Counted from the first letter of the stretch, positions 53,852-63,728 are shown. The stretch: 64,000 nucleotides of DNA from Pseudoalteromonas sp. GCY (GCF_016695175.1 NZ_CP068023.1:1813501-1877500), one strand, 5' to 3'. The notes: generated by a model from the letters alone, not told the origin. Program-made: numbers and translations.

Positions 53852-55184
53852 ATTTCACCCGTTTGTTTACGCATGTCACCAATAATACTGCCGCCGTACT
53901 CAAGCCAATAATAATACCAATCCAGAAGCCTTGAGGACCCATCGCAGGCGTTATTAAATCTGTCTTTGCTAATACGTAGCCTAAAGAAAACCCAATTAGC
54001 CAATATGATACAAAGGTAACCCAAGATATTGGTTTAGTATATTTGAGCCCTCTTAACACACCATTTGCCGAGACTTGTAATGCATCGGGTAATTGATACA
54101 AACAAGCGAGCACCATAATGCTGGTTGCAAGAGCGGCTACTTCAGTATTGTTTGTATAGAGCCAAACAATCTGATCTCTTCCTATATACGTAATGAGTGC
54201 GACAAATAGAGCAATTAAGGTGGCCAAAAGAAACGCGGTATTCACTGAAAGCTTAAGTTGGTCTAAGGCACCTTGTCCAGTTAGATTGCCGATCCGTATT
54301 GCAATAGCCATCGACAAACTTAATGGCATCATAAACAGCATTGTAGTGACGCTAGCTGCAATTTGGTGACCGGATACGGAAATAGGACCTAGATCTGCAA
54401 TAAATAATGGAATACAAGCAAATAGCGTAACTTCAAAGAAGGTTGCCAATGCAATTGGAAAACCAAGTGCTGCAACATATTTCATCATAGATAGACTTGG
54501 CTTGGTAAAACCGCTGATGAGCGCCTTTCCATCTATGTATTTACTTTTCAAGCTATACACCCATTGAGCAATTGCCATTGACCAAAGCACGATAGATGTA
54601 GCTAGGCCACAGCCCGCACTACCAAGCGCTGGCGCGCCAAATTTACCGTAGATGAAAATATAGTTAGCAACGACATTGATACAAAGACCAACAATACTGA
54701 TGTAAAAAGCAGGCTTTGTTTGCCCGACCCCTTCGGTGACATTGCGGTATACCGTAAAGATCAAAAAGCCCAATAGACCCCATTTCACAAAATCAATATA
54801 GCCTTGAGCCAGGGTCTGAACATTCTCGCTTGCCCCAATATTTGAAAAAACCATAGAAGTAAAGTTCGCTAAAACTAAACCGACGGTAAAAAGTGCTAAA
54901 GCAAGATACAAGCTTTGCTGGAAAAATCGTTTGATCCCTGCGGTGTCATTAGCACCATGGCAATGGGCAACAATACTCGTAAGTGCTAGCAAGATCCCTT
55001 GTAAACTGAAAATCAAAGGGTTCCAAACACCCGTAGCAATAGAAAGAGCCGCTAAGTCCTCAGCACTGACTTGACCTGCCATCATCGTATCAACGACGGT
55101 CATTAAGACTAAAGTAACTTGAGCGAGAAAAACGGGGATCGCAAGTTGAAGCAAGCGTCTGGCTTCCCAAGTTGAAAAATTCAT
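53826..55184 (-). CDS. MATE family efflux transporter
   Basis: This 452-residue multidrug and toxin extrusion protein has twelve predicted helices in two related halves. Helix 1 (LLQLAIPVFLAQVTLVLMTVVDTMMAGQ) carries the conserved Asp of NorM-type pumps, and helix 7 contains the corresponding VTLFACIPLFIADLGPI region. Na+- or H+-driven export of cationic drugs or metabolites is the expected role. It is the first gene of a two-gene unit with the DUF3080 lipoprotein. Confidence 0.92.
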   Translation of the reverse strand: MNFSTWEARRLLQLAIPVFLAQVTLVLMTVVDTMMAGQVSAEDLAALSIATGVWNPLIFSLQGILLALTSIVAHCHGANDTAGIKRFFQQSLYLALALFTVGLVLANFTSMVFSNIGASENVQTLAQGYIDFVKWGLLGFLIFTVYRNVTEGVGQTKPAFYISIVGLCINVVANYIFIYGKFGAPALGSAGCGLATSIVLWSMAIAQWVYSLKSKYIDGKALISGFTKPSLSMMKYVAALGFPIALATFFEVTLFACIPLFIADLGPISVSGHQIAASVTTMLFMMPLSLSMAIAIRIGNLTGQGALDQLKLSVNTAFLLATLIALFVALITYIGRDQIVWLYTNNTEVAALATSIMVLACLYQLPDALQVSANGVLRGLKYTKPISWVTFVSYWLIGFSLGYVLAKTDLITPAMGPQGFWIGIIIGLSTAAVLLVTCVNKRVKFEISQANS

Positions 55185-55359
55185 GGTGAGATACTACTTA
55201 AGGCGTAAAAGCGTTAGTTTATTTTAGTGCTTTGTTTTTAGCAAAACTTTGCGGCTAGCAGTCACAACTATTTTTATCTAGTCGGATATTCAATACAAAT
55301 TAAGTACATCTCTTAGTGCGATTTCGCTACAATCTCAAGGATAAATTAAGAGGGTAGAT

Positions 55360-56001
55360 ATGTTTACAGGAATTGTTCAAACAAAAGCGACGGTGGTGTC
55401 GGCAAAGCAGGTCGATAATATTTTAAAATTAGTTATTTCTGTTGGTGCTAAATACCTCGATAAGCTGACCTTGGGTGCGAGCATAGCAATTAACGGATGT
55501 TGCTTAACGGTGGTGCACTTCGAACAGCCAGAAAATGACGTGGTAGGGCAAGTTTGCTTTGATGTGATTGATGAAACATTGAGACTCACTAATCTAGGTG
55601 AAGTACGCAGAGGGTCACAGGTAAACTTTGAGCGCTCGATGACGTTTGGGACAGAACTCGGCGGACATATAATTTCAGGGCATATTCAAACAAGCGCGAA
55701 GATCAGTGAAATACATCAAAACGAAGGCAACTGTAGGATGCACGTAGCCTTGCCAGAAGCGTGGCAAAAGTATGTTATGTACAAAGGCTTTATCGCGGTA
55801 AACGGTGCGAGTTTGACAGTGGGGGAGCTTGATCACACCGGCTTTTGGTTACACCTAATACCTGAAACGTTAGCGCTTACAAATTTGGGTACTATGGGTG
55901 TGGGAGATACTGTGAATATAGAGGTTGACCAACAAACCTACACGATTATTAATACCGTTGAAAACTACATGAAGAAGCAAACTTTATTGAAGCACAGCTA
56001 G
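55360..56001 (+). CDS. ribE: Riboflavin synthase, alpha subunit
   Basis: This 213-residue enzyme dismutates two 6,7-dimethyl-8-ribityllumazine molecules to riboflavin. It starts MFTGIVQTKATV, the standard N-terminus, and has the two related lumazine-binding halves, with GCCLTVV and GASLTVG as the matched nucleotide-site motifs and GGHIISGHIQ in the linker region. AGAGGG precedes the ATG. Other rib genes are not adjacent, and no FMN riboswitch is visible in the 175 bases upstream. Confidence 0.93.
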   Translation: MFTGIVQTKATVVSAKQVDNILKLVISVGAKYLDKLTLGASIAINGCCLTVVHFEQPENDVVGQVCFDVIDETLRLTNLGEVRRGSQVNFERSMTFGTELGGHIISGHIQTSAKISEIHQNEGNCRMHVALPEAWQKYVMYKGFIAVNGASLTVGELDHTGFWLHLIPETLALTNLGTMGVGDTVNIEVDQQTYTIINTVENYMKKQTLLKHS

Positions 56002-56125
56002 TACCTTGGCCGAGTAATACCCTTTGCGTCTATCTTGAGGCACAAAAAGTACTGGCTGAGGTTGTGCCAACTTGATAGGCAGCCCGCAAATGAGCTGCTC
56101 ATCATCTATAGTGCTTCTGCTTTGG

Positions 56126-56329
56126 TTAAAACACTTGTTCGTCGTCGCTATCAACCCTAAGTTCAAGCTTATTGTGCAGTTGGTCTAAGTGCATATTTAG
56201 GTGTATTGGATTGCAACAAGCCGCACAGTCTTCGTAGTAGTCCTGATCGCCTTCACTCGTATCAAGATTGACAAAAATATGATGTCCACAATGAGGACAT
56301 TCAATACGTTGTTGATATAGGTTTTTCAT
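56126..56329 (-). CDS. CPXCG motif-containing cysteine-rich protein
   Basis: This 67-residue protein has a zinc-ribbon-like arrangement: ECPHCGHHIFVNLD near residue 10 and CAACCNPIHL near residue 35, then an acidic tail. It fits the CPXCG family of small Cys-rich proteins common in gammaproteobacteria, whose function is not established. The ATG at 56329 is preferred because GGAGGG is correctly placed; an upstream codon would add residues without similarity. Confidence 0.8.
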   Translation of the reverse strand: MKNLYQQRIECPHCGHHIFVNLDTSEGDQDYYEDCAACCNPIHLNMHLDQLHNKLELRVDSDDEQVF

Positions 56330-56399
56330 TGGCCCTCCACATGAATTGGCCAAACTAAATACCTTTTAACTATAGCGCATTGTGACGAAAATATGGCAG

Positions 56400-57254
56400 T
56401 TATTTGAGCAGCGCTTGTACTTGTTCTGCCGCGTCCCGTATGTACTTGCCAGCAAACAAGTTTGCTTGCACTAGAAGAGGATATAAGCGATAAATGTCTA
56501 AACGCTCAGCCGCATTTTCTGCGAGTGGATAGATAGACTCGTAACCACGATAAAAGTCATCTGGTAGTGGAGCGAATAACGAAGCCATCGCAATATCAAC
56601 TTCTCTATCACCATAATAACAAGCAGGAGAAAATAGCACGGGTTTTTGATGGCTAAAGCCAATGTTACCATGCCAAAAATTACCATGAACCAGAGACGGT
56701 TGAACTTGGTGCGGAAGGAGTGGCTTAAGCTGCTCCACAAATGTGTCAATATCAGTGAGGATAATCCCTTTTTCAGCAAGCAGTTGCAGTTGCCAACCAA
56801 TTCTTTCCTCAGCAAAAAAAACTTCCCATTTTTTGTGCCACTGATTTGGTTGCGGCAGCTCATGAATATAATTATCTTCTTCTAGGCCGTACATTTCCTG
56901 TTCATGACGTTGGTGCATTTTAGCAAGGCTTTGACCGCACTCAAGCCAGTTTTCATTGCGATGATCAAGTTCTAACCATTCCAGCACAATAAAGCAGAAC
57001 TCAACACTCGTACCTAGGGTAATTGTATCGGCCACAAGGAAATCAGAGTCGCGAATAAGCTTTTCACGATTAGATGCTTCACATTCAAATCGCTCTAAAG
57101 CCTGAATTGGAGCAACTTTGACCAAAAATTGATGGGTATCGTCTGCAATCTTATAAAGTTTTTTAGACCCATAACTTTTTAAGGTTTGCTTTGAAGTAAA
57201 CTCAAAAGTGTCATGGAGAGATTCAGAGATTTGTTGGTTGACTTTGTTCCACAT
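56400..57254 (-). CDS. Fructosamine kinase family protein
   Basis: This 284-residue APH-fold kinase is YniA-like. SLVHGNFWHGNIGF near residue 190 holds the catalytic loop; its usual Asp of HGDLW is replaced by Asn here (HGNFW), as in much of this subfamily. FSPACYYGDREVDIAMASLF supplies the DxD-type magnesium motif. The family phosphorylates fructosamines or ribulosamines on proteins to promote deglycation; in bacteria the substrate is unclear. Length is normal. Confidence 0.85.
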   Translation of the reverse strand: MWNKVNQQISESLHDTFEFTSKQTLKSYGSKKLYKIADDTHQFLVKVAPIQALERFECEASNREKLIRDSDFLVADTITLGTSVEFCFIVLEWLELDHRNENWLECGQSLAKMHQRHEQEMYGLEEDNYIHELPQPNQWHKKWEVFFAEERIGWQLQLLAEKGIILTDIDTFVEQLKPLLPHQVQPSLVHGNFWHGNIGFSHQKPVLFSPACYYGDREVDIAMASLFAPLPDDFYRGYESIYPLAENAAERLDIYRLYPLLVQANLFAGKYIRDAAEQVQALLK

Positions 57255-57379
57255 AAGTTAGATCCAACATATTCACTTACTCTAAAATATGGTTGAAATT
57301 CTCAAGATCACAAATACTTGAGGCCTTTTTCTAAAAAAAATAAAATATCGCGTCTGTCATTTTATCCAAGGGAAGTACA

Positions 57380-58072
57380 TTGAATAAAAATATCATCACC
57401 AATTTACTCGCGATACTGCTAACAAGTACTGGCTTCGCACTAGAAAACGACGTGTTGTTTTCGGTTGGATTGTTTGCACTATCTGGTGCACTGACGAATT
57501 GGTTAGCGGTACATATGTTATTTGAGAAAGTGCCTTTCCTCTATGGTTCAGGGATTATTACGCTTAAGTTCGAATCGTTTAAAGCGTCGATTAGAGCGCT
57601 CATTTTGAGCGAGTTCTTTAGTAGAGAAAAACTAGAAAAGTTTCTCGACAAGGAGCATCCAAAGTTTGACTTGGCGCCGATCGCCAATAAAGTCGATTTA
57701 AATCCTGCGTTCGACCGTTTGTTAAGTGTGATTGAAGCGTCTCAATTTGGCGCGATGCTGCAGATGTTTGGTGGGACTGAAGCTGTACAACCGCTGCGAG
57801 AGCCATTTATAGAGAAAATGCGATTAGCAATAGTGGAGCTCGGTGAACAGCCAGAGTTTGATTCTGCAATTGGTGAGGCGCTCAGTAATGGCCTACTTGG
57901 TGATGATTTACATCAAACCATTGAAAAAGCGGTGGATGAGCGACTTAATGAGCTAACGCCGAAAATGGTAAAGGAGATTGTACAAAACATGATTAAGACT
58001 CACTTAGGTTGGTTAGTTGTGTGGGGAGGCGTCTTTGGGGGTCTATTTGGGTTATTGGCTACAATTGTGTAG
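57380..58072 (+). CDS. DUF445 family membrane protein
   Basis: This 230-residue protein has an N-terminal hydrophobic region (LLAILLTSTGFALEND and LFSVGLFALSGALTNWLAVHMLF) with the GxxTNWLA motif typical of DUF445. A charged helical middle is followed by a C-terminal membrane segment (LGWLVVWGGVFGGLFGLLAT). The function is unknown. The start is TTG at 57380 behind AAGGGAAG. Confidence 0.82.
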   Translation: MNKNIITNLLAILLTSTGFALENDVLFSVGLFALSGALTNWLAVHMLFEKVPFLYGSGIITLKFESFKASIRALILSEFFSREKLEKFLDKEHPKFDLAPIANKVDLNPAFDRLLSVIEASQFGAMLQMFGGTEAVQPLREPFIEKMRLAIVELGEQPEFDSAIGEALSNGLLGDDLHQTIEKAVDERLNELTPKMVKEIVQNMIKTHLGWLVVWGGVFGGLFGLLATIV

Positions 58073-58085
58073 CTGAGCTGAGAAA

Positions 58086-58121
58086 AAGGCGCAGTCAGGG
58101 ATTGCTACGCCTTGCTTTTTT
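58086..58121 (+). terminator. Terminator after the DUF445 gene
   Basis: Stem AAGGCG/CGCCTT extended by an internal GC pair, then GCTTTTTTG. It lies between convergent genes. Confidence 0.75.
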
Positions 58122-58143
58122 GTTTACAAACATGTCGACATGA

Positions 58144-58488
58144 CTACTTAGATCCTGAGACAAAAATGGTCTTTTTATCTAGTTTAGCGATGTCTTTAAT
58201 ACTGGTTTCTACATGACTGTCTACACCAAGGAAGTCCGCAGCCTTATTAAACCCGTAGGTTGCTGCAAATTTGCCAACTGGCATATCATTGCAGTGTAGT
58301 TTTTCTTCTACAACACGTCTTTTTAGGTGGTTCTCTTTAATGGTGTGGAACAAGTGAATCTTATTGTCTTTGACTACCGACATACAAACTTTAGTCGCTT
58401 TACTATTATCCGCAGCAACAAAGTCTGCAGCAGATGCGGTACCTGCGATCAGAAGCGAGGTTGCACATACTAAATTGAACAGTTTCAT
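58144..58488 (-). CDS. DUF3718 family exported protein
   Basis: This 114-residue protein has a signal peptide (MKLFNLVCATSLLIAGTASA). The mature part has VCMSVVKDN and a KLHCNDM Cys, as in DUF3718 proteins of Alteromonadales, where two Cys residues are conserved and may pair. The function is unknown. AAGGAGCTAACC precedes the ATG. Confidence 0.75.
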   Translation of the reverse strand: MKLFNLVCATSLLIAGTASAADFVAADNSKATKVCMSVVKDNKIHLFHTIKENHLKRRVVEEKLHCNDMPVGKFAATYGFNKAADFLGVDSHVETSIKDIAKLDKKTIFVSGSK

Positions 58489-58931
58489 GGTTAGCTCCTT
58501 GGCTATCTCTAGGACACGTTCTTAGTATTACTAAAGTTGCCGCAGAATGCTGTAAATCAAGTAATTCCGAATGTAATAGAGTATGTCAAATGTGTGCAGG
58601 CTTTCTATCTATCTGTAAAGTATTAAATTATTTTGTTTCTTAGGATACAAATAGCAAAAACTTTTTTCACCATAAAATACTATTATCGATAATTTAACAT
58701 TTCATTCTTAGATTTACTTCCTCTTTGTTACTTGTGCCTCTTGATGTGTCAAAACGTGTCAATATTGACGCTAATTTACATTCCGTTGTGGCAACTAAGG
58801 CTTTTCTAAATTACTCACTGATGACAATATGCGATATAATATCCGGACGTTCGTCGTAATTACTTGTCACTAAAACTCATAATTGCGTAAAGTGCGATGG
58901 CATGAGTTAAAGTCACAAAAAAACAATAGAG
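58489..58931. other. Divergent intergenic region with palindrome
   Basis: This 443-base AT-rich gap holds no gene I can support. It contains a perfect 12-bp palindrome GTCAATATTGAC (58758-58769), preceded by two nearby GTGTCAA copies, and a TATAAT at 58834 that could serve the amidohydrolase operon. The palindrome is operator-like but its regulator is unknown. Confidence 0.45.
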
Positions 58932-60323
58932 ATGACAAAAATGTATAAATTTGCTCCCTCCATAGTCGTAGCTGGCATTGCCGCGGCTTTGATGGGCTGT
59001 CAGGATAACGGCCCACAAAAAGAAAAAGTTACCATAGAGAAAAACCCTTATCCAAGTACTTACAAGCCTGTACCTTCTCAGTCAACCCTAATCACTAATG
59101 CTACCGTTCTTACCGGAACGGGTGAAAAAATAGAACAAGGTGATGTATTTATTGTTGACGGTAAAATCAAGCAAGTTGGTAAAGACCTATCTGTCACCGC
59201 AGATATTACCATTGAAGCTGAAGGTAAATGGGTAACACCTGGCATTATCGATGTACATTCTCATTTAGGGGCTTACCCCAGCCCAAGTGTAGAATCGCAC
59301 AGCGATGGCAATGAAATGATTAACCCTAATACTTCTCAGGTATGGGTTGAGCACTCTGTATGGCCGCAAGATCCAGGCTTTAACCGAGCTAGAGAAGGTG
59401 GGATCACCACGCTACAAATCTTACCTGGCTCTGCAAACCTATTTGGTGGTCGTGGTGTCACCTTAAAGAATGTACCAGCACCAACAATGCAAGCAATGAA
59501 ATTCCCAGATGCGCCATATGGGTTAAAAATGGCATGTGGTGAGAATCCAAAGCGTGTATATGGCTCCAAAGGTGTCGCCCCTTATACTCGTATGGGTAAC
59601 ATGGCAGGATACCGTGAAGCTTGGATTGAAGCTGGTGAATATAAGCGTGCGTGGGAACAGTACGAAGCCGAATATGCTGCTGGATTGAATCCGGATGCAC
59701 CAAAACGTGATATCAAGTTCGATACGCTTCGTGGTGTGCTAGATGGCGAAATCTTGATCCATAACCATTGTTACAAAGCGGAAGAAATGGCAATGATGAT
59801 CGACTTGTCTAAAGAGTTTGGTTATCACGCTGGGACCTTCCACCACGGTATTGAAGCATACAAGATTGCAGATCTATTAGGTGAAAACGGTAACTGTGCT
59901 GCGCTTTGGCCAGATTGGTGGGGCTTTAAGATGGAAGCCTATGATATGGTTCAGGAAAACGTTGCAATTGTTGATGCAGTGAAAAACTCATGTGCAATTG
60001 TTCATTCGGATTCAGATACCACAATCCAACGCTTGAATCATGAAGCCGCAAAAGTGATGAACACGGCTAACCAGTCTGGCTTTAACATCAACGAGCAGCA
60101 TGCAATTAAGTGGATCACCTCGAACGCTGCTAAATCGTTAGGCATTCAGGATAAAACTGGGTCGCTTGAGCAAGGCAAACAAGCCGATGTAGTAATTTGG
60201 AACACCAACCCGTTCAGCGTGTACTCTCGTGCAGAGCAGGTCTTTGTAGATGGTGGTAAAGTCTATGACCGTCACGATGAAAAATATCAAGCGGTTAGTG
60301 ATTTTATGTTAGGTCAAAAGTAA
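58932..60323 (+). CDS. Amidohydrolase lipoprotein (active-site type)
   Basis: This 463-residue protein has a lipoprotein signal (AALMGC near residue 23). The amidohydrolase barrel has the metal-binding HxH in GIIDVHSHLG (His109, His111), further His residues in IHNHCYKAEEM and FHHGIEA, and the metal or general-base Asp in IVHSDSDT. Family members hydrolyse cyclic amides or N-acyl or imidazolone-type substrates; the substrate is not predictable here. It is the first of two adjacent amidohydrolases 12 bases apart. Start alternatives: 58932 or Met4 at 58941. Confidence 0.85.
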   Translation: MTKMYKFAPSIVVAGIAAALMGCQDNGPQKEKVTIEKNPYPSTYKPVPSQSTLITNATVLTGTGEKIEQGDVFIVDGKIKQVGKDLSVTADITIEAEGKWVTPGIIDVHSHLGAYPSPSVESHSDGNEMINPNTSQVWVEHSVWPQDPGFNRAREGGITTLQILPGSANLFGGRGVTLKNVPAPTMQAMKFPDAPYGLKMACGENPKRVYGSKGVAPYTRMGNMAGYREAWIEAGEYKRAWEQYEAEYAAGLNPDAPKRDIKFDTLRGVLDGEILIHNHCYKAEEMAMMIDLSKEFGYHAGTFHHGIEAYKIADLLGENGNCAALWPDWWGFKMEAYDMVQENVAIVDAVKNSCAIVHSDSDTTIQRLNHEAAKVMNTANQSGFNINEQHAIKWITSNAAKSLGIQDKTGSLEQGKQADVVIWNTNPFSVYSRAEQVFVDGGKVYDRHDEKYQAVSDFMLGQK

Positions 60324-60335
60324 GGAGTTGATGAG

Positions 60336-61565
60336 ATGAAAACCATGAAACTAACCATGATCACTAGCGCCTTGCTAGCTCACTCTGTTGCTTTTGCCAA
60401 TGTTACCGCAATTACTAATGCAACGATCCATACCGCGACAGATACTGGCGTACTTGAGGGTGCGACTTTAGTTATCGAAAACGGTAAAATAAAAGCGATT
60501 AACCCAGATAACGTGACTGCTGATGTAACGATTGACGCCAGCGGTAAGGTTGTTACTCCAGGTTTTATCGGCTCAATGAACCAACTTGGTTTAGTTGAAG
60601 TTGGTGCTGTTGCTGCTTCTCGAGATGCTGGTGATGACGATGCCGGCGTAGACTTTGACGCAAGCACCGCGTTTAATCCACGTAGTAGTTTAATTGCCTA
60701 TGCAAGAAAAGGCGGTGTAACGCAAAATTTTGTTGCACCTTGGGGTGGTAAAAGTGAGTTTGCAGGGCTTGGTTTTGTTGTTGACTTATCTGGTGAATTT
60801 AACAGTGTGACCGACAAGCAAACAGCGTTAATTATTCATCTGGGTGCCAAAAGCAAAGGGTCTCGTGCAAAAGCGTTAGATAACGTTGTTAAAAAGCTTG
60901 AAGCACAGCAAGAAAAGCTCGCTAAGAAAGATAAAAAAGACGAGGGAAAACCGAGTTCAGAAGAACAAGTGTTAACTCAAGTGCTTGCGGGTGATATGCC
61001 TGTGATAGCAACACTTTCAAGAGCGTCGGATATTCTTGAAGCGATTAAGCTAAAAGAAAAGTTTGGTTTAGATCTGATTATTCAGGGTGCAGATGATGCG
61101 GTAGTGGTCGCCGAGCAATTAGCTGAGGCGAAAGTACCTGTTATTTTGAGTGCGGTATCAAACTTACCAGCTAGCTTTGACTCAATGCATGCAAGTCTAG
61201 ATAACGCAGGTAAGCTTGAAAAAGCGGGTGTCAATGTCATCCTGTCAATTGGTGGTGACGGTAGTCATAACGTCTACCAGCTACGCTTTGATGCGGGTAT
61301 TGCTGTAGCAAATGGCATGAGTCATGAAGGTGCACTTAAGGCGCTTACCGCCAACCCTGCGAAAGCACTGGGCATTGATGGCGGTGTGATTGAAGCTGGT
61401 AAACGTGCAGACATCGTAATGTGGAGTGCGGATCCTTTCGAATTCAGCACCACAATCGATAAAATCTGGATCAATGGTGAGGAAGTGTCTACTGAATCAC
61501 GCCACGATAAACTAAGAGACAGATATACGACAGATTCTGATATGCCAAGGGCGTATACGAAGTAA
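60336..61565 (+). CDS. Amidohydrolase-fold protein lacking metal ligands
   Basis: This 409-residue secreted protein (MKTMKLTMITSALLAHSVAFAN) is homologous to the previous gene over the barrel and the C-terminal ribbon (ALTANPAKALGIDGG; GKRADIVMWSADPFEF). But the metal-binding HxH is replaced (GFIGSMNQLG), the later His positions read LSRASDI and QGADDA, and the final Asp motif is LSIGGDGSHN. The enzyme is thus probably inactive for metal hydrolysis and may be a partner or regulator of the first protein, as two co-translated genes. A bidirectional-looking terminator follows. Confidence 0.8.
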   Translation: MKTMKLTMITSALLAHSVAFANVTAITNATIHTATDTGVLEGATLVIENGKIKAINPDNVTADVTIDASGKVVTPGFIGSMNQLGLVEVGAVAASRDAGDDDAGVDFDASTAFNPRSSLIAYARKGGVTQNFVAPWGGKSEFAGLGFVVDLSGEFNSVTDKQTALIIHLGAKSKGSRAKALDNVVKKLEAQQEKLAKKDKKDEGKPSSEEQVLTQVLAGDMPVIATLSRASDILEAIKLKEKFGLDLIIQGADDAVVVAEQLAEAKVPVILSAVSNLPASFDSMHASLDNAGKLEKAGVNVILSIGGDGSHNVYQLRFDAGIAVANGMSHEGALKALTANPAKALGIDGGVIEAGKRADIVMWSADPFEFSTTIDKIWINGEEVSTESRHDKLRDRYTTDSDMPRAYTK

Positions 61566-61583
61566 CGTTGTCAAGAGTAGCTT

Positions 61584-61620
61584 AAAAAGCCTAAAATTAT
61601 CTAAGGTTTTAGGCTTTTTT
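61584..61620 (+). terminator. Terminator after the amidohydrolase pair
   Basis: Stem AAAAAGCCTAAAA/TTTTAGGCTTTTT with a 10-nt loop, then a T-run. Confidence 0.9.
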
Positions 61621-61709
61621 AAATTATGAATAACTCTGCATGGTGTTGCTATTTCTCAAACAGGTTTTTGTACTCGCGAATTCAAGTCCGAAGTGCTCTA
61701 CTCGCTAAA

Positions 61710-61817
61710 TTAGGCTGCTTTGCGTAATTCATCGAATATCACCGCTGATTTCCTAAACCCTAGACATTTTCTCGGCCTCGCATTGAGCGCCTGTTTTATA
61801 TGCGCAATTTGCTTAGA
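61710..61817 (-). mobile_element. IS30-family transposase C-terminal remnant
   Basis: Read on the minus strand, the bases spell KQIAHIKQALNARPRKCLGF and continue RKSAVIFDELRKAA before a TAA at 61710. The RPRK-CLGF-x-TP/SA-EVF-like ending is the hallmark of IS30 transposase C-termini. In-frame stops precede it and no terminal inverted repeats are seen, so only a decayed tail remains. The rest of the 517-base gap (61566-62082) has no gene I can support and becomes strongly AT-rich on its right side. Confidence 0.75.
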
Positions 61818-62082
61818 CTTTCACCCCAGTTTGCGCACTTTTCCATTAGCCTGAAAAGCAACTATATAGGCGCCTGTTTCTTTCTGTTACTAGTCGCGAA
61901 GTTTAGATTGAGATTATCAGGTGTCGCCACAAAGAGTTGAAATCTCTATCTTAATTATATTTTTGTACAAGCTGTAATAATAATCTCAAATCTTTAATTT
62001 TCTCTTTTTATTAATATTGACGGTGTTTGATTTTTAGTCTATTTTTGGTTTGATTTTGAAATAAATATTTAAGGATAAATAT

Positions 62083-62980
62083 ATGGAAAAGACATTTGAA
62101 ATCAATAATTTTTTAATCTACTTTGCTTTTGTATTAGTCTTCAGCTGTAATACTCAGGCCAACTCTGAACAAAACACTGATCTTAAACATCTCATGACAG
62201 CCTGTCATGGGTGTAGTGAAAGCTATAGTCAATCTGCCGCTAAAAGTGCATGGGAACCGGGGGAAAGTGGCACTGTTTTCGTATTTAATTACCCTGCAAG
62301 AACACTTAAAAAGTATTATGTATATTATGAGTGGATCCAAGTTGACCCTTATCAGCGAGTTCCAATAAAGAGTGAGAGCTGAAGTATTATCGTCTGGAGA
62401 AAGAGAGTATGGGCAAAATATTGTTCAAGTCTTTAATGATTTTAAAGAACGCTCTTTAACCTATGAAGTATACCAAGGTTCTCTCCATACTGATATAGTT
62501 GTTAGCTCAAGTCCTTATGGTAATAACGCTTTTGACTTTGTTCGGAGTTCACAAATGCGAGATGAGCTATTTGATACGCACTTTCGGCTTGGATACAATA
62601 GAGTGTCAACCTTAGTTAATAGGGTTACTTCTGCTCTAAACATAAAAAGGTTTGCTATACTTTCAGAGAAGTTTGATTTTAATATCATTTTTCCAGATGG
62701 CTCATATGTAAAAGTTGAACCTAACCTACATAGACAAACCTATAACATAGTTGAAGTTAAAGATGGAGACGGCAACACCATCCCTGTCACGCCCCCCAAT
62801 ACACCACAGTATTATCAGCATAGGCAATGGGCTCGTTATGAAAATTTTAAAGAGTATATGTCAGAGCTAGGCCTAAGAATGCGACAAGCTGAATTGTCTC
62901 GTTCTTGCCCGAGAATAAAGACGAGTTGCACTATTTCCTCTGACAATAGTCGGATGACCTGCTTAGCGTCTTGTAGTTAG
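62083..62980 (+). pseudogene. CHxC tandem-family exported protein, copy 1, frameshifted
   Basis: Two frames join to make one homologue of the next gene. Frame 1 (62083-62382) gives an exported N-terminus with CHGC at residues 41-44 and GTVFVFNYPARTLKKYYVYY. Frame 2 (62369-62980) gives the rest, including FDFVRSSQMRDEL and IIFPDGSYVKVE, both shared with copy 2. A +1 shift is needed between 62369 and 62382. The second part ends with a Cys-rich tail (SCPRIKTSCTISS...CLASC) absent from copy 2. It may be a decayed gene, a sequencing error, or a programmed frameshift. Confidence 0.7.
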
Positions 62981-63026
62981 TCAGGGACTTTGTAACTCAT
63001 TAATATTATATATAAAAGGAATAATT

Positions 63027-63728
63027 ATGAATATTAACTTTAAGATCTCATTTGTATTTATCTTATTTTTCAGTTTTATTTGCCATTCAAGCACAGAGAA
63101 ACTGAGTAGTAATCAATTTAGATTATTAGGTGGTTGCCATGGATGCCAAGATATTGAGGCTAGAAGTGTTGCAATAGAAATATTAGGTATAGGCAATAAT
63201 GGCATTGTTTTTATTTATGATTTTGTAAATAGAAACCTGAGCAAGGTCGAAATTTATCATGATAAAGCGAGTGTTGAGGGTGAGCAAGTTTACATACCAC
63301 AATACAGAGTGCTTTCATTAACTGAAAAAGAGTCAATGGCGCTTGAACCACTAGAATCATTATTTCTGGAAAGCTTGAATTATGGTAGCTATTTGAGCGA
63401 GTCTCCCTACTTGATAGCAGCTCATCAGGTTGAAGGGGATTGGAGCAAGGATAATGCAAATGATTTTATCTTAACATCGGCGATGAGAAGTAGCTTAAAT
63501 AAGGAAATTATTGTTAATCTAAAAAGTCGTATCAAGCCTTTGCTAATTTCAATTAGAGATATTTTGGATATGGATACCAATGAACTTGTAGATTTAAAGC
63601 TCCTTCATAAATTAGTGTTTACCGATGGAAGTTATGTGCTTGCGGTTGAAAGTGAGCAAAGTGACGGCGAGGATTTTAAAGTACTTAAAGCTTACGATAG
63701 CCAGCATAACGTGTTGAAAACGTACTAA
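63027..63728 (+). CDS. CHxC tandem-family exported protein, copy 2
   Basis: This 233-residue protein is not recognised. A hydrophobic N-terminus (FKISFVFILFFSFICHSS) is a signal peptide or anchor. Conserved blocks shared with its neighbours are LLGGCHGCQDIEARSV (CHGC at residues 37-40), GIVFIYDFVNRNLSK near residue 60, NDFILTSAMRSSL near residue 145, and LVFTDGSYVLAVE near residue 205. The function is unknown; the paired Cys could bind metal or form a disulfide. AAAGGAATAATT precedes the ATG. The region is more AT-rich than the rest of the window. Confidence 0.7.
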   Translation: MNINFKISFVFILFFSFICHSSTEKLSSNQFRLLGGCHGCQDIEARSVAIEILGIGNNGIVFIYDFVNRNLSKVEIYHDKASVEGEQVYIPQYRVLSLTEKESMALEPLESLFLESLNYGSYLSESPYLIAAHQVEGDWSKDNANDFILTSAMRSSLNKEIIVNLKSRIKPLLISIRDILDMDTNELVDLKLLHKLVFTDGSYVLAVESEQSDGEDFKVLKAYDSQHNVLKTY

